From positions 558,001-622,000 of the forward strand of contig CAWIPO010000008.1 of the NCBI GenBank assembly GCA_963838095.1: 64,000 bases of DNA, read 5' to 3'. Source of the stretch: CAWCGU01 sp963838095. Its GTDB lineage: Bacteria; Actinomycetota; Thermoleophilia; Solirubrobacterales; 70-9. Under the pieces are notes generated by a model. The model was not told where the DNA came from and made no database searches. It was given only the letters and a program-made list of their open reading frames with translations. Positions 33,930 to 42,785 of the stretch are shown here, in pieces. Position numbers and translations under genes: made by a program. Every line of letters begins with the position of its first letter. Positions within the stretch are counted from its first letter, which is position 1.

Positions 33930-34233
33930 GGGTTTGACGCCTGAGAGGCCTCCTCGCGGATCCTACGCTCGCGAATCTCCGTTATGTCCCCCTGGCCGGA
34001 ATTTCTCAGTTCTGGCGCCCGATACGCCCTGGCCTCCTCCAGCTGCACTTTCAAGCGCTGTAAGCGACCTTGAGCCGATTTCGGGGATCTACTGCGAGCG
34101 ACGAGCTCGACTGCTTGCCGCCTTCGATGAAGCCGGCCAAAAACGCACCGTCCTCCGCCGAAACCTCTGGATAGCCGCCGTCTGGGATGCGGCCGTTCTT
34201 GGATCCCGGTGGACGTCCGACGCGTGGGGCCAT
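33926..34233 (-). pseudogene. Probable LAGLIDADG homing-endonuclease remnant
   Basis: The minus strand has an N-terminal piece (from ATG 34233) with a basic GRPPGSKNGR stretch and EDGAFLAGFIEGG, which matches the LAGLIDADG alpha-helix as written in free-standing homing endonucleases of actinobacteria. It stops at 34051. A second piece in another frame (LKVQLEEARAYRAPEL... to 33926) resembles the basic C-terminal tail of such proteins. The middle ~100 residues and a second helix are absent, and the frame change is not the one-base-insertion type seen elsewhere, so I infer a real internal deletion. Low confidence: short sequence, no intron or intein recognised nearby. Confidence 0.4.
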
Positions 34234-34278
34234 GCCACATGGTCGCCCAGGCGGCGGACGGAAAAGCGAACAGGTGTT

Positions 34279-35229
34279 CTATTCGCCGGCGGACAGCCAG
34301 GCGGCTGGGTTCTGCTCCATCATCGTCGCGATTTGGTCGTCGGTCACGCCCAACTCGCGTAGCTGGTCCAGGACCTCGTCGAACAGGTACGTGTAGTGCC
34401 AGTTCGGGACCAATTCGCGCATTTGCTCCGGGAACCAGTCGAAGTTGACGACGGCGTCCTGCGAGAGCGTCATCCGGTCGGCGTAGCCGCGGTTGCAGAG
34501 CTCGGCGACGGTGGCGTTTCGCTTTTCAGTCGGCAGGATGATGTCCAGGCCGTAGCGGTCCATTCCGATGTAGCAGCCGGTCGCCAACAGCTCCTCGATG
34601 TAGTCCAGGTCGTCGGTGTCGCCCGTATGCGCGATCTGAACCAGCTTCGGGTCGATGCCCTCCTCGGTGAAGATCGCCATCTCCTCGAGGCCGCGTCGCG
34701 TGCCCGGGTGTGAGTGGGCCATGATCGGTCGTCCCGTGCGCTTGCTGGCCTGCGCACAGGCGCGCAACACCTTGTCGACGTGCTCGCTGATTCCGGGCTC
34801 GTCGACCGCGCACTTCAGGAACGCGGCCTTCACGTCGCTGCCCTGGATCCCCTCCTCGATGTCGTGGACGAAGGCGTCCGCCAGGTACTCGGTCTCGCGG
34901 TTGGCGAAGTGCTGCGGGATGAACGTGTAGTGCTCGCCGTAGATGCCCGTGCACATCACGAGCTGGATTCCGGTCTGCTCCACCACCTTCTGAGCGAGGA
35001 CAACGTCTCGATCCAGATCCATGCAGGTCGGGTCGACCATCGTCTTCACTCCGTGCTCCATCACCCTCTTCACCTCGGAGACGGCGCGCGCCACCTCCTG
35101 CTCCTCGTCATAGAGGTGCGGCCACTGCTTGCGCACCGACTCGAACGTCGTACGCAGGTGCTCGTGGGCCAGCGTCAGGCCGAGCTGCGAGGAATCGAGG
35201 GGCCCGGAGACCGTTTCGATCTGTGCCAC
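34279..35229 (-). CDS. Phosphotriesterase-family (amidohydrolase) metalloenzyme
   Basis: A 316-aa TIM-barrel hydrolase of the PTE/Php family. Metal ligands are visible: HxH in LAHEHLRTT, the bridging Lys in AAFLKCAVDEPGI, His in MAHSHPGTRRG and in VQIAHTGDTDDLDY, and Asp in YIGMDRYGLD. Family members hydrolyse phosphotriesters, lactones or N-acyl compounds; specificity cannot be inferred. No signal peptide, so cytoplasmic. Start ATG 35229. Upstream (minus strand) lies the PRC-barrel gene, 47 bp away. Function in the cell is open. Confidence 0.9.
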   Translation of the reverse strand: MAQIETVSGPLDSSQLGLTLAHEHLRTTFESVRKQWPHLYDEEQEVARAVSEVKRVMEHGVKTMVDPTCMDLDRDVVLAQKVVEQTGIQLVMCTGIYGEHYTFIPQHFANRETEYLADAFVHDIEEGIQGSDVKAAFLKCAVDEPGISEHVDKVLRACAQASKRTGRPIMAHSHPGTRRGLEEMAIFTEEGIDPKLVQIAHTGDTDDLDYIEELLATGCYIGMDRYGLDIILPTEKRNATVAELCNRGYADRMTLSQDAVVNFDWFPEQMRELVPNWHYTYLFDEVLDQLRELGVTDDQIATMMEQNPAAWLSAGE

Positions 35230-35276
35230 GCCGGCAACCCTATCCGCGGTCGCCGGTTCGGCGCCGGTCCGGCCTG

Positions 35277-35612
35277 TTAGTGCTTCTTCCAGCCGCCGCC
35301 GAACATCCGGGAGAGGCGGCCTCCCCGGCGCGGCGTAAAGCGCGGCGGCGCCTTCTCGGGCGTCGGCAGGTGCGCGGCCGCTTCGGAGTCGATGTTCAGA
35401 GTCACTCCGCGCTCGGCGGTGCGCTGAACCTCGGGGCCGTCGATGAAGCGGATTTCTCCCGCGGTCGTCTCGACCACGATCCCGTCGAGGATGTGCTCGT
35501 CGTAGTTGTCGAGCACCTCGTCGACCTTCCCGATCTCCACGCCGTCGGAGGAGTAGATCGGCGTGCCGCGCTCGACCGCCGAGTAGTGGATTGCGTGCCC
35601 GTCGTCAACCAT
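35277..35612 (-). CDS. PRC-barrel domain protein
   Basis: An approximately 111-aa protein whose residues 12-75 form a PRC-barrel (GTPIYSSDGVEIGKVDEVL, ILDGIVVETTAGEIRFIDG), a small beta fold used for protein or RNA contacts in RimM and photosynthetic reaction centres. A basic C-terminal tail (RFTPRRGGRLSRMFGGGWKKH) could bind nucleic acid or membrane. ATG 35612 is chosen; a GTG at 35648 would add 12 residues and overlap the divergent gene. It is head to head with the DUF3052-like gene. Confidence 0.75.
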   Translation of the reverse strand: MVDDGHAIHYSAVERGTPIYSSDGVEIGKVDEVLDNYDEHILDGIVVETTAGEIRFIDGPEVQRTAERGVTLNIDSEAAAHLPTPEKAPPRFTPRRGGRLSRMFGGGWKKH

Positions 35613-35637
35613 CGGCGTGAAAGCATAGCCCGCGAAT

Positions 35638-36066
35638 ATGGCCTTCACCGCCGGCTACTCAGGCACCCCGCTGCCGCGCAAGCTCGGGATCAAGGAGGGG
35701 GCGCGGGTCGCATTTCCGAGCGCTCCGGAAGGCTTCGACGAAACGCTCGGGGAGCTTCCCGACGGCATCCAGGTCCGCGCCCGCGCACGCGGGCCGCTCG
35801 ACGTGATCGTCGCCTTCTTCACCCGCCGCGCCGACCTGGAGCGCCGCTACGAGCGCCTGGCGGTCGCGCTGGAGCCCAACGGCGGGCTCTGGATCGCCTG
35901 GCCGAAGCGCGCATCCGGAGTCGACACCGACATCACCGAGGACGTCGCACGTGAGGTCGGCGTCGCCCACGGGATGGTCGACAACAAGGTCTGCGCGATC
36001 GACGACACCTGGTCGGGGTTGCGACTGGTCTGGCGCCTGCGCGACCGGCCGAAACAGCGGCCCTAG
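35638..36066 (+). CDS. DUF3052-family protein
   Basis: A 142-aa actinobacterial protein of the DUF3052 type, opening AGYSGTPLPRKLGIKEGARV, with DVIVAFFTRRADLERRY, NGGLWIAWPKRASGVDTDI and VAREVGVAHGMVDNKVCAID as landmark segments. The function of the family is unknown. Start ATG 35638; 25 bp separate it from the divergent PRC-barrel start. The stop TAG shares its CTAG with the convergent hydrolase stop. The fold is probably cytoplasmic and globular; no membrane segment. Confidence 0.82.
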   Translation: MAFTAGYSGTPLPRKLGIKEGARVAFPSAPEGFDETLGELPDGIQVRARARGPLDVIVAFFTRRADLERRYERLAVALEPNGGLWIAWPKRASGVDTDITEDVAREVGVAHGMVDNKVCAIDDTWSGLRLVWRLRDRPKQRP

Positions 36067-36990
36067 CCGGCCGAGCCGCTCCCGGACCGCGTCCTCGTCG
36101 GCGAACGCGGCGATCTCTCGCGAGAGCCGGCCTCCCTGCCATGCCAGCGGCGCGGACCCCTCGGGCTCCGAGATCAGGCGGGCGCTTGGCAGCCGCTCCG
36201 CCCATTCCTCCGCGACGGCAAACGGATGCCCTGGATCGGCCTCGTCGCGGCTGGCGACTACCAGCGCCGGGACGTCCAGGAACTCGAGCTCCCCGAGACC
36301 CTCGAACGGCACCGAGCGCGGCACCTCGCGCAGCGCCTGCGCGACCGCCCCGAGGTCCTGGTGCACGCCCATCCGCTCCCGCGTGAAGCCGAGAATCCTC
36401 TCCCTCCATCCCTCCTCATAGTCGGCACCGAGCACGCGCAGGAAGCCCTCCACTCCCCCATCGTCCAGTCCCGCCGCGAGGCCGTCCCAGTAAGCCTCGA
36501 CCTCGGGCGTCGGCGGCAGGCCGCGCGAAGCCGGCCCGATCAACACCAGCCCCGCAACTCGATCGGCGTTGTCGAGCGCGTATGCGGCCGCCGTGTGCGC
36601 TCCCATCGAGTGGCCGGCAAGCAGCGCCGGACCGTCGCCGGCCTCCTGGGTGAGCACGGCGCCCAGATCCGACGCCAGCGAGGGATATCCATAACTACGC
36701 GCGGATTCATAACTACGCGCGGATTCCACCCCGCTCGAGCGTCCGTGCCCGCGAGCGTCGTACGCAATCGCCGCGAATCCCTTCCGCGGCAGCAGCTTCG
36801 AGCCATGGACGACGTAGCGGCGGGCGGCGGTCAACCCGTGCAGCAGCGCCACCGGCGGCCCCTCCCCCATCCGATCGCCGACTAGGACCTCTCCCTCGAA
36901 CGGGACCTCGAACTGATCCGGCCCCGTCCCGCCGGGCTCCAGCGGCCCGTCCCACGCCCGCGCCGGGACGATCTCCTGCCGCGCGCTCAC
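36063..36990 (-). CDS. Alpha/beta hydrolase, with in-frame 18-bp tandem duplication
   Basis: About 309 aa of alpha/beta-hydrolase fold: oxyanion loop VALLHGLTAARR, AYDARGHGRS, nucleophile elbow LLAGHSMGAHTAA (Ser in GHSMG), and an acid region around PALVVASRDEADPGHPF with the His candidates downstream. The frame as written runs past 36063 over the whole opposite DUF3052 gene, which is implausible; one extra base in GGCCGGCTAG removes a natural stop, so I end it at 36063. An exact 18-bp tandem repeat (36691-36726) encodes ESARSYESARSY in a loop before helix C. Start 36990 overlaps the HAD gene end by 4 bp. Confidence 0.82.
36691..36726. repeat. Perfect 18-bp tandem duplication inside hydrolase gene
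   Basis: ATAACTACGCGCGGATTC occurs twice head to tail (36691-36708, 36709-36726), in frame, duplicating six residues (ESARSY). A multiple of three suggests a real, tolerated slippage event, unlike the one-base indels elsewhere. Confidence 0.9.
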
Positions 36991-37772
36991 GGCTGCAGCA
37001 GCTCCGGGACGTCGGCGATCGAGTCGACGATAGCTGTCGGCTCGATCCCCGACTCGCGCACGAACGCCTCCCGATACTTGCCGGTGCGAACGAGGACGCC
37101 CGCCAGGCCCTCGTTCATCGCTCCCGCCACGTCCGTCTCTACGTCGTCGCCGACCATCGTCGCGTCCTCGGGGTCGACACCGAGATCGCCCAGCACCAGC
37201 TCGAAGAACCCCGGCGACGGCTTCCCGACCACATAGGCCTCCTTTCCGCTCGCGTACTCGATCGCGGCGACGAACGGGCCCTCGTCGAGCGACAGCCCAC
37301 CGGCTGTCAGCCAGAAGCGATTCTTCTGCAGCGCGATCAGCTCCGCGCCGTCCATCACCAGCCGGAACGCGCGGTTGAGGATCGGAAATCCGAACTGCTC
37401 GCCAAGGTCGCCCATCACCACCGCATCCGCGCCCGTCTCCACATCACCCACGTCCTCGAGGCCGGCGAAGTCCTCCTTCAGGGCCTCGTTCATGATCAGC
37501 GCAACACTTCGGTGGCCGGCCGCCTCGCAGCGACGACGGGCGAGTGCCGCCGGGGTGACCAGCTCCTCGGGAGCCACGTCGAACCCGAGCCTGTCGAGCT
37601 TCTCCAGCGTCTGCCGCCGCGATCGCTGGGTCGTGTTGGTGACGAAACGCAGCGGCAGGCCGCGCTCGCGCAGAGCTGCGACGGCATCGCTGGCGCCGTC
37701 GATCGGCTCCCCCTCGACGTACAGAACCCCGTCGAGGTCGAGCAGCACCGCCTTTGTATCCGCGAGCGGCAC
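36987..37772 (-). CDS. HAD-superfamily subfamily IIA hydrolase (NagD/PGP-like)
   Basis: A 261-aa phosphatase. Motif I is LLDLDGVLYVEGEPI, motif II the FVTNTTQRSR loop, then a C2-type cap region, motif III Lys in VGKPSPGFFEL, and motif IV in TMVGDDVETDVAGAMN. Homologues dephosphorylate nucleotides, glycerol phosphate or phosphoglycolate. It overlaps the downstream alpha/beta hydrolase by 4 bp and starts 2 bp after the peroxiredoxin stop, so all three minus-strand genes are one operon. Substrate unknown. Confidence 0.92.
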   Translation of the reverse strand: MPLADTKAVLLDLDGVLYVEGEPIDGASDAVAALRERGLPLRFVTNTTQRSRRQTLEKLDRLGFDVAPEELVTPAALARRRCEAAGHRSVALIMNEALKEDFAGLEDVGDVETGADAVVMGDLGEQFGFPILNRAFRLVMDGAELIALQKNRFWLTAGGLSLDEGPFVAAIEYASGKEAYVVGKPSPGFFELVLGDLGVDPEDATMVGDDVETDVAGAMNEGLAGVLVRTGKYREAFVRESGIEPTAIVDSIADVPELLQP

Positions 37773-37774
37773 GC

Positions 37775-38230
37775 TCAGCGCAGCGCTGATACGGCTCGCT
37801 CGAGATCCTCGGCGCTCTCGTACGTGAGCCCGATCTTCTTCACGTTGCGGTAGCGGATCGTCAGCTCGCCGTCGATCACGAACACCGCCCGGCGAACGAA
37901 GCCCCCGGGCCCGAGCACGCCGTACGCCCCGGCCACCGACTTGTCCTCGTCGGCGAGCAGCGGCACGGTGAGTTCGTAGCGGCGTGCGAAGCGCTCGTGC
38001 GAGTGCACCGATTGCGGCGAGATCCCGATCACCTCGACGTCGAGCTCTCCGAGCCGCTCGGATTCATCGCGGTAGGAGCAAAACTGGCGCGTGCAGACGG
38101 CCGTGAAGTCACCGGGATAAAAGGCGAGCAGGACGCCGCGGCCTTGATACTCATCCAAGCGATAGTTGCGCTCCCCGGTGGCCGGCAGATCGAAGTCCGG
38201 CGCCCTGTCTCCGACCTTTGGATGCGTCAC
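37775..38230 (-). CDS. Peroxiredoxin (AhpC/TSA-BCP type)
   Basis: A 151-aa thiol peroxidase. The peroxidatic cysteine is in PGDFTAVCTRQFCSYRDES, preceded by RGVLLAFYPGDFT; a second Cys five residues later may act as resolving residue, as in some BCP/PrxQ members. The C-terminal part (FVIDGELTIRYRN) is normal. It heads the operon with the HAD phosphatase and alpha/beta hydrolase. The 74-bp gap to the divergent lipid kinase gene must hold both promoters; I see no OxyR-like site. Confidence 0.92.
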   Translation of the reverse strand: MTHPKVGDRAPDFDLPATGERNYRLDEYQGRGVLLAFYPGDFTAVCTRQFCSYRDESERLGELDVEVIGISPQSVHSHERFARRYELTVPLLADEDKSVAGAYGVLGPGGFVRRAVFVIDGELTIRYRNVKKIGLTYESAEDLERAVSALR

Positions 38231-38304
38231 CCGTTCAGCGTATCCACAACGGGCGGCGGCGCCTGGCCGAGATGCCGCGACCGGCCCCGAACTAGCATCC
38301 GCTC

Positions 38305-39192
38305 GTGAGCTCGGACCGCCGCTTTCTGCTGCTTGCCAATCCCTCCGCCGGCTCGGGGCACGCGTCCGAGCTTCTGCCCGAAGTTGAGGCGGCCATGCGC
38401 AGCCGCGAGCTCGAGTTCGACCTCGTCCGCACGACCGACCTCCGTCACGGCTGCGATCAGGCGCGGGCCGCGGCGGCGCAGGGCGTGATCCCGGTCGTGA
38501 TCAGCGGCGACGGATTGATCGGCCAGGTCGGCGGCACCCTCGCCGGGTCGGAGGTGCCGATGGGGATCATCCCGGGGGGCCGCGGAAACGACCTCGCACG
38601 CGTGCTCGAGATCCCCCGCGAGGTGGGGCCCGCTGTCGACGTCCTCGCCGCCGGGCACACGCGCACGATCGATGTCGGGGACGCGAACGGGCACCGCTTC
38701 CTGGGCATCGCCAGCTTGGGCTTCGACTCCGACGCGAACCGGATCGCGAACGAGGCCAAGTTCGTGCGCGGCCACCTCGTCTATCTGTACGCGGCGCTGC
38801 GGGCGCTCGCCGCCTGGAAGCCGGCGCGCTTCACGCTCTCGCTCGACGGCGAGAAGCACGAGTTCAGCGGCTACTCGGTCGCGATCGCGAACAGCCGAGC
38901 CTACGGGGGCGGGATGTTCATCGCCCCCGACGCCGAGCTGGACGACGGCCTCCTCGACGTCGTCTGGACCGCCGATGTCGGCAAGCTGCGGTTCCTGCGC
39001 GGGCTGCCGGAGGTGTTCAAGGGCAAGCACGTGGAGAAGGAGGAGGTCACGGTCATGCGCGCGGCAGAGGTCGAGGTGAGCGCCGATCGGCCGTTCGAGG
39101 TCTATACCGACGGCGACCACGTGGTCGACCTTCCGGTGACGGTGCGACTGCTCCCGAGTGCCCTGCAGGTCATCGTCCCCGGGCAACCGTGA
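38305..39192 (+). CDS. Diacylglycerol kinase/YegS-family lipid kinase
   Basis: A 295-aa lipid kinase. The N-terminal nucleotide-binding part has FLLLANPSAGSGHA, the glycine-rich VVISGDGLIGQVGG (variant of GGDGTxxEV: Gly, Asp, Gly kept, Thr-Ile/Glu altered to Leu-Ile/Gln) and IIPGGRGNDLARVL. The C-terminal beta-sandwich contains IANSRAYGGGMFIAPDAELDDG, the standard YegS signature. It phosphorylates diacylglycerol or a related lipid. GTG 38305 start. Its stop overlaps the methyltransferase start as GTGA, indicating coupling. Confidence 0.9.
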   Translation: MSSDRRFLLLANPSAGSGHASELLPEVEAAMRSRELEFDLVRTTDLRHGCDQARAAAAQGVIPVVISGDGLIGQVGGTLAGSEVPMGIIPGGRGNDLARVLEIPREVGPAVDVLAAGHTRTIDVGDANGHRFLGIASLGFDSDANRIANEAKFVRGHLVYLYAALRALAAWKPARFTLSLDGEKHEFSGYSVAIANSRAYGGGMFIAPDAELDDGLLDVVWTADVGKLRFLRGLPEVFKGKHVEKEEVTVMRAAEVEVSADRPFEVYTDGDHVVDLPVTVRLLPSALQVIVPGQP

Positions 39193-39950
39193 GCTCGCGG
39201 GCGAGCGCAGAGGCCATGCTCGCCGACCCGGTCCTGTGGAGCGACGTCGAGAACGGCGCCTACAGCGCCGACCTGCCGCTGTGGGAGGAGCTGGCGGGGA
39301 AGGAAAGCCCGATCCTGGAACTGGGTTGTGGATCCGGACGCGTGGCGCTCCACCTCGCCCGTCGGGGATCGGAGGTCGTGACGGTGGATCGAGTGCCGGA
39401 GCTGGTCGCGGCGGTGCAGGAACGCGCCGACGCGGAGGCGCTGCACATCGAAGCCGTGATTGCAGACGTAACGGCGCTGGACCTCGGCCGGCGCTTCGAA
39501 AACGTGCTCGCGCCGATGCAGATCGCGCACATGATCGCGGACCCTGCTGATCGCGCGGCGATGCTGATGGGCGTCCGCGATCATCTCGTCCCGTCGGGGA
39601 TGGCGGCGTTTGCGCTGCTCGACGAGCGCGCCGCGACGGCCGCTTACGAAGCCGGGCGCGAGGAGCTCGTGCCGGACATCCGCGAGCACGAGGGCTGGGT
39701 CTGCTCCAGCCGACCGTTGGCGATCCGCAGCACCGACGAAGGAATTGAGATCCAGGGGCTGCGCCAAGTGGTGGCGCCCGACGGCGAAATGGCCGAGGCG
39801 GAACACTCGATCCGCCTCGCACACGTCGACCCGGCGGAGTTCGAGCACGAGGCTCGGGAGGCGGGCCTGGTTTCGGCCGGGCGCCGGCAGATCGAACCCA
39901 CCGCCGTCCACATGGGCTCGACTGTCGTGCTCCTGACGAGACGAAACTGA
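39189..39950 (+). CDS. Class I SAM-dependent methyltransferase
   Basis: A 253-aa Rossmann methyltransferase with motif I ILELGCGSGRVALHL, the acidic residue closing strand 2 in VVTVDRVPEL, and motif post-I/IV region IADVTALDLGRRFENVLAPM. The C-terminal half (EGIEIQGLRQVVAPDG) is divergent and does not identify the methyl acceptor. GTG 39189 overlaps the lipid-kinase stop. It ends in the left arm of a terminator hairpin. Substrate unknown, possibly a small molecule or lipid. Confidence 0.85.
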   Translation: MSSRASAEAMLADPVLWSDVENGAYSADLPLWEELAGKESPILELGCGSGRVALHLARRGSEVVTVDRVPELVAAVQERADAEALHIEAVIADVTALDLGRRFENVLAPMQIAHMIADPADRAAMLMGVRDHLVPSGMAAFALLDERAATAAYEAGREELVPDIREHEGWVCSSRPLAIRSTDEGIEIQGLRQVVAPDGEMAEAEHSIRLAHVDPAEFEHEAREAGLVSAGRRQIEPTAVHMGSTVVLLTRRN

Positions 39951-39982
39951 TTTTCGGCACCGTATGCGGGTCGAAAATCAGT
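39946..39982. terminator. Bidirectional terminator hairpin between methyltransferase and dut
   Basis: ACTGATTTTCG (39946-39956) and CGAAAATCAGT (39972-39982) form a perfect 11-bp stem with a 15-nt loop; further GACGAGAC/GTCTCGTC pairing extends it outside. It lies between convergent genes and is far more AT-rich than its surroundings. There is no long T-tract on either side. Confidence 0.7.
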
Positions 39983-39994
39983 CTCGTCCGAGAC

Positions 39995-40426
39995 TCAGCG
40001 TCCGGTCGAGCCGAATCCGCCTTCGCCGCGGGCGCTTGACGCGAGCTCGCTGACCTCGATCGGTTCCACGGGCGCGAACGGCGTGATCACGAGCTGGGCG
40101 ATCCGATCACCCGGCCGGATCTCGAAGGCCTCGGTGGAATCCGTGTTCAGTAGCAGCACCCGCAGCTCGCCCCGATATCCAGCGTCGATCAGCCCCGGCG
40201 CGTTAGGCAGCGTGATGCCATGGCGGACAGCGAGACCGGATCGCGGCAGCACGAGCCCCGCGTAACCCTCGGGGATCTCGACGGCGAGGCCTGTGCCCAC
40301 ACTCTCTCGGTGCCCCGGGTCGATGACGGCCGTTTCAACCGCGTGCAGGTCCAGACCGGCGTCCCCCTCGTGCGCGCGGTCGGGGAGGATCGCCTCTTCA
40401 CTCAGGCGTCGGAAGCGGAGCTCCAT
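39995..40426 (-). CDS. dut: Deoxyuridine triphosphate nucleotidohydrolase (dUTPase)
   Basis: Converts dUTP to dUMP, protecting DNA from uracil and supplying dTMP synthesis. The 143-aa trimeric dUTPase has its five motifs in order: AGLDLHAVE, LPRSGLAVRHGI, NAPGLIDAGYRGEL, RPGDRIAQLV and the C-terminal GEGGFGSTG arm that closes over the substrate. Length and motif spacing are standard. It follows hflX by 12 bp on the minus strand, so co-transcription is likely. Confidence 0.97.
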   Translation of the reverse strand: MELRFRRLSEEAILPDRAHEGDAGLDLHAVETAVIDPGHRESVGTGLAVEIPEGYAGLVLPRSGLAVRHGITLPNAPGLIDAGYRGELRVLLLNTDSTEAFEIRPGDRIAQLVITPFAPVEPIEVSELASSARGEGGFGSTGR

Positions 40427-40438
40427 CGTCGCGAAACG

Positions 40439-41767
40439 CTAACGCGCGGCGAGGTCGGCGAAGCGGTGTGCGAGAGCCGCTGGGACCCGGGCTCGCACGA
40501 GCACGCCCTCCGGCCGCTCCTCCCGCTCGAGATCGCCCGCCAGGTCGTGCAGCTCAGAGAGGCGGGCGCCGTCCTCGTAGGGAATCAGCAGCTCCAGCGG
40601 CTGAAGCGTCTCCTCGAAGGCGGTGGCGATCCGGTCGCGCAGCTCCTCGACGCCGTCGCCGGTTTGCGCCGAGATCCCGACCGCGCCCGGGCTGTTGATC
40701 AGCAGGTCGCTGCGCTCGTCAGGATCGAGCAGGTCGAGCTTGTTCAGCACCAGCAGCCGCGGCACGTCGTCGGCGCCGATCTCGGCCAGCACCTCGTCCA
40801 CAGCTCGAATCGCCTCCAGACGCCGCTCCTCGGGCTCCGACGCATCGACCACGTGCAGGATCAGGTCGGCGAGCACGGTCTCCTCGAGCGTCGCCTTGAA
40901 CGCCTCCACGAGCTGATGCGGAAGCTTTCGGATGAAGCCGACGGTGTCGGTGACGAGATACCGCCTCCCGGAGTGTTCGTAGGCCCTGGTTGTCGGGTCC
41001 AGGGTGTGGAAAAGCCTCTCCCCCACGCCGACGTCTGCTCCGGTGAGCTCGTTCAGCAGCGTCGACTTGCCGGCGTTGGTGTAGCCGGCGAGCGCAATCG
41101 ACGGTGCGCTGTCTCGCGCGCGCCCGGTTCGCATCACGCTCCGGTTGCGAGCCACCTTTTCCAGCCGCCGCCGCAGCGAGGCCATCCGGTCTCGCGCGAG
41201 CCGGCGGTCGATTTCGATCTGGCGCTCGCCTGGTCCTCGCGTCGGGCTTCCTCCCCGCGTCCCGATCCCTCCAGCCAGGCGCTCGAGGTGCGTCCACAGG
41301 CCGCGCATGCGCGCCATGTCGTAGTCGAGCTGCGCGAGCTCGACCTGGAGCTTGCCCTCGGCGCTGTGCGCGTGGTCGGCGAAGATGTCGAGGATCACCG
41401 CGGTTCGGTCGACCACGGGCACGTCGAGCGCCGCCTCCAGGTTTCGCTCCTGCCGCGGCGCGAGCTCGTCGTCGGTGGCGACGAGGTTCGCGTCGGCCCG
41501 CTTGATCGCGGTCTTCAGATCCTCGAGCTTGCCGCGCCCGAGATAGCGGTCCGGGTCCGGGCGGTCGCGCTGCTGAACCATCTCGCCGGCGGTCGCGACC
41601 CCAGCGGTGCGCAGCAGCTCCTTCAGCTCGGCGAGCGGGTCGTCTCCGTCCTGCTCGGCAAGCACCCCCACCACCAGCGCCCGCTGGCGCGCGCGTGGGT
41701 TCTCGACCCCCGCGCCGCCGCTCGCGTAGCTGGTCTCGGTGTCTCTGCCGTGGCGGGTTCTCTGCAC
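40439..41767 (-). CDS. hflX: GTPase HflX
   Basis: Ribosome-associated GTPase (442 aa) that rescues or splits stalled 70S ribosomes under stress. The N-terminal HflX domain contains VQQRDRPDPDRYLGRGKLEDL and VVDRTAVILDIFADHAHSAEGKLQVELAQL, then the GERQIEIDRRLARDR helix. The G domain has G1 GYTNAGKSTLLNEL, G3 DTVGFIRKLP and G4 NKLDLL. GTG 41767 is the start (VQRTRHGRDTETSY); a longer frame upstream would run into the divergent epimerase. It heads a two-gene operon with dut. Confidence 0.95.
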   Translation of the reverse strand: MQRTRHGRDTETSYASGGAGVENPRARQRALVVGVLAEQDGDDPLAELKELLRTAGVATAGEMVQQRDRPDPDRYLGRGKLEDLKTAIKRADANLVATDDELAPRQERNLEAALDVPVVDRTAVILDIFADHAHSAEGKLQVELAQLDYDMARMRGLWTHLERLAGGIGTRGGSPTRGPGERQIEIDRRLARDRMASLRRRLEKVARNRSVMRTGRARDSAPSIALAGYTNAGKSTLLNELTGADVGVGERLFHTLDPTTRAYEHSGRRYLVTDTVGFIRKLPHQLVEAFKATLEETVLADLILHVVDASEPEERRLEAIRAVDEVLAEIGADDVPRLLVLNKLDLLDPDERSDLLINSPGAVGISAQTGDGVEELRDRIATAFEETLQPLELLIPYEDGARLSELHDLAGDLEREERPEGVLVRARVPAALAHRFADLAAR

Positions 41768-41791
41768 TGGGCCAAGTGTAGGCTTGTCCCG

Positions 41792-42782
41792 ATGCGGATC
41801 TTCCTCACCGGGGGCACCGGGTTCATAGGCGGGCACGTTGCCGCCAAGCTGCGCGCACGCGGCGATGAGGTGGTCGCACTCGTGCGAGATCCGCAGAAGG
41901 GCAAGGTGCTGCACGAGATCGGCTGCGAGATCGTCCAGGGAGACCTCTCGGATACCGACGCGATTCGCGCCGGCATCGAGGGTTGCGAGGCCGCGATTCA
42001 CGGTGCGGCGATCTACGAGGTCGGGATCCCCAGCAGCGGCCGCGAGCCGATGAGGGCCGCCAACGTCGAGGGCACCCAGAACGTGCTAGGCGCGGCGCTG
42101 GAGGCGAAGACGCCGAAGGTCGTGTACGTCTCGACCGTGGGCGCGTTCGGCAACACTCACGGGGAGGTCGTCGACGAGAGCTACCAGCACCCCGGGCAGG
42201 AGTTCACCTCCTACTACGAGCAGACCAAGTACGAGGCCCACCAGGTCGCGAAGAAGCTGATCGCCGACGGGCTGCCGTGCGTGATCGTGCAGCCGGGCGG
42301 CGTCTACGGGCCCGCCGATCATTCGATGCTCGGCAAGCAGATAAACGACTTCGTCGGCGGGCGGATGCCCGCGCTGCCGTTCCCCGACCTCGGGATGAAC
42401 ATGGTCCACGTCGAGGACGTCGCCGACGGCGTCCTGCTTGCGCTGGACAAGGGCGAGCTCGGCGAGTCCTACGTGCTCGGCGGCGAGGTGACGACCATGC
42501 GCGGGATGATCGAGGCCGCCGCCAGGGTGACCGATCGCAAGCCGCCGCGGTTCACCGTCCCGACTGCCGATGCTGAAGATGATGGCGCCGTTCGGGCCGA
42601 TGGTCGGCAAGGTGATGAAGCAGCCGCCGAACCTGCGCGAGCTGATCAGCTCCTCCGACGGCGTCACCTTCTGGGCCACGCACGAGCGCGCGGTCAACGA
42701 GCTCGGCTATTCCCCACGCGGGCTCGACGACGGCCTCGTCGACACGCTTCGGGCCGAGGGCAAGCTGCCGGCGTCCGCCTGA
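41792..42782 (+). CDS. NAD-dependent epimerase/dehydratase-family (extended SDR) protein, frameshifted
   Basis: About 329 aa. The Rossmann motif GGTGFIGGHVAAKL is at the N-terminus, DLSD and AAIHGAAIY follow, and the catalytic YxxxK is in SYYEQTKYEAHQVAKK with VSTVGAFG as the Ser strand. The C-terminal substrate-binding part is reached only after a break near 42564: CCGACTGCCGATG reads correctly as CCGACGCCGATG, giving TVPTPMLKMMAPFG and ending at 42782. This is again one extra base. Family members act on sugar nucleotides or on steroid and flavonoid ketones. Divergent from hflX (24 bp). Confidence 0.88.
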
Positions 42783-42785
42783 GCT

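Noticed and set aside
35659..36062. Long C-terminal extension of the alpha/beta hydrolase over the opposite DUF3052 gene
   Set aside because: The extension has no homology to hydrolases and covers a good gene on the other strand; a one-base insertion hiding the stop is simpler.
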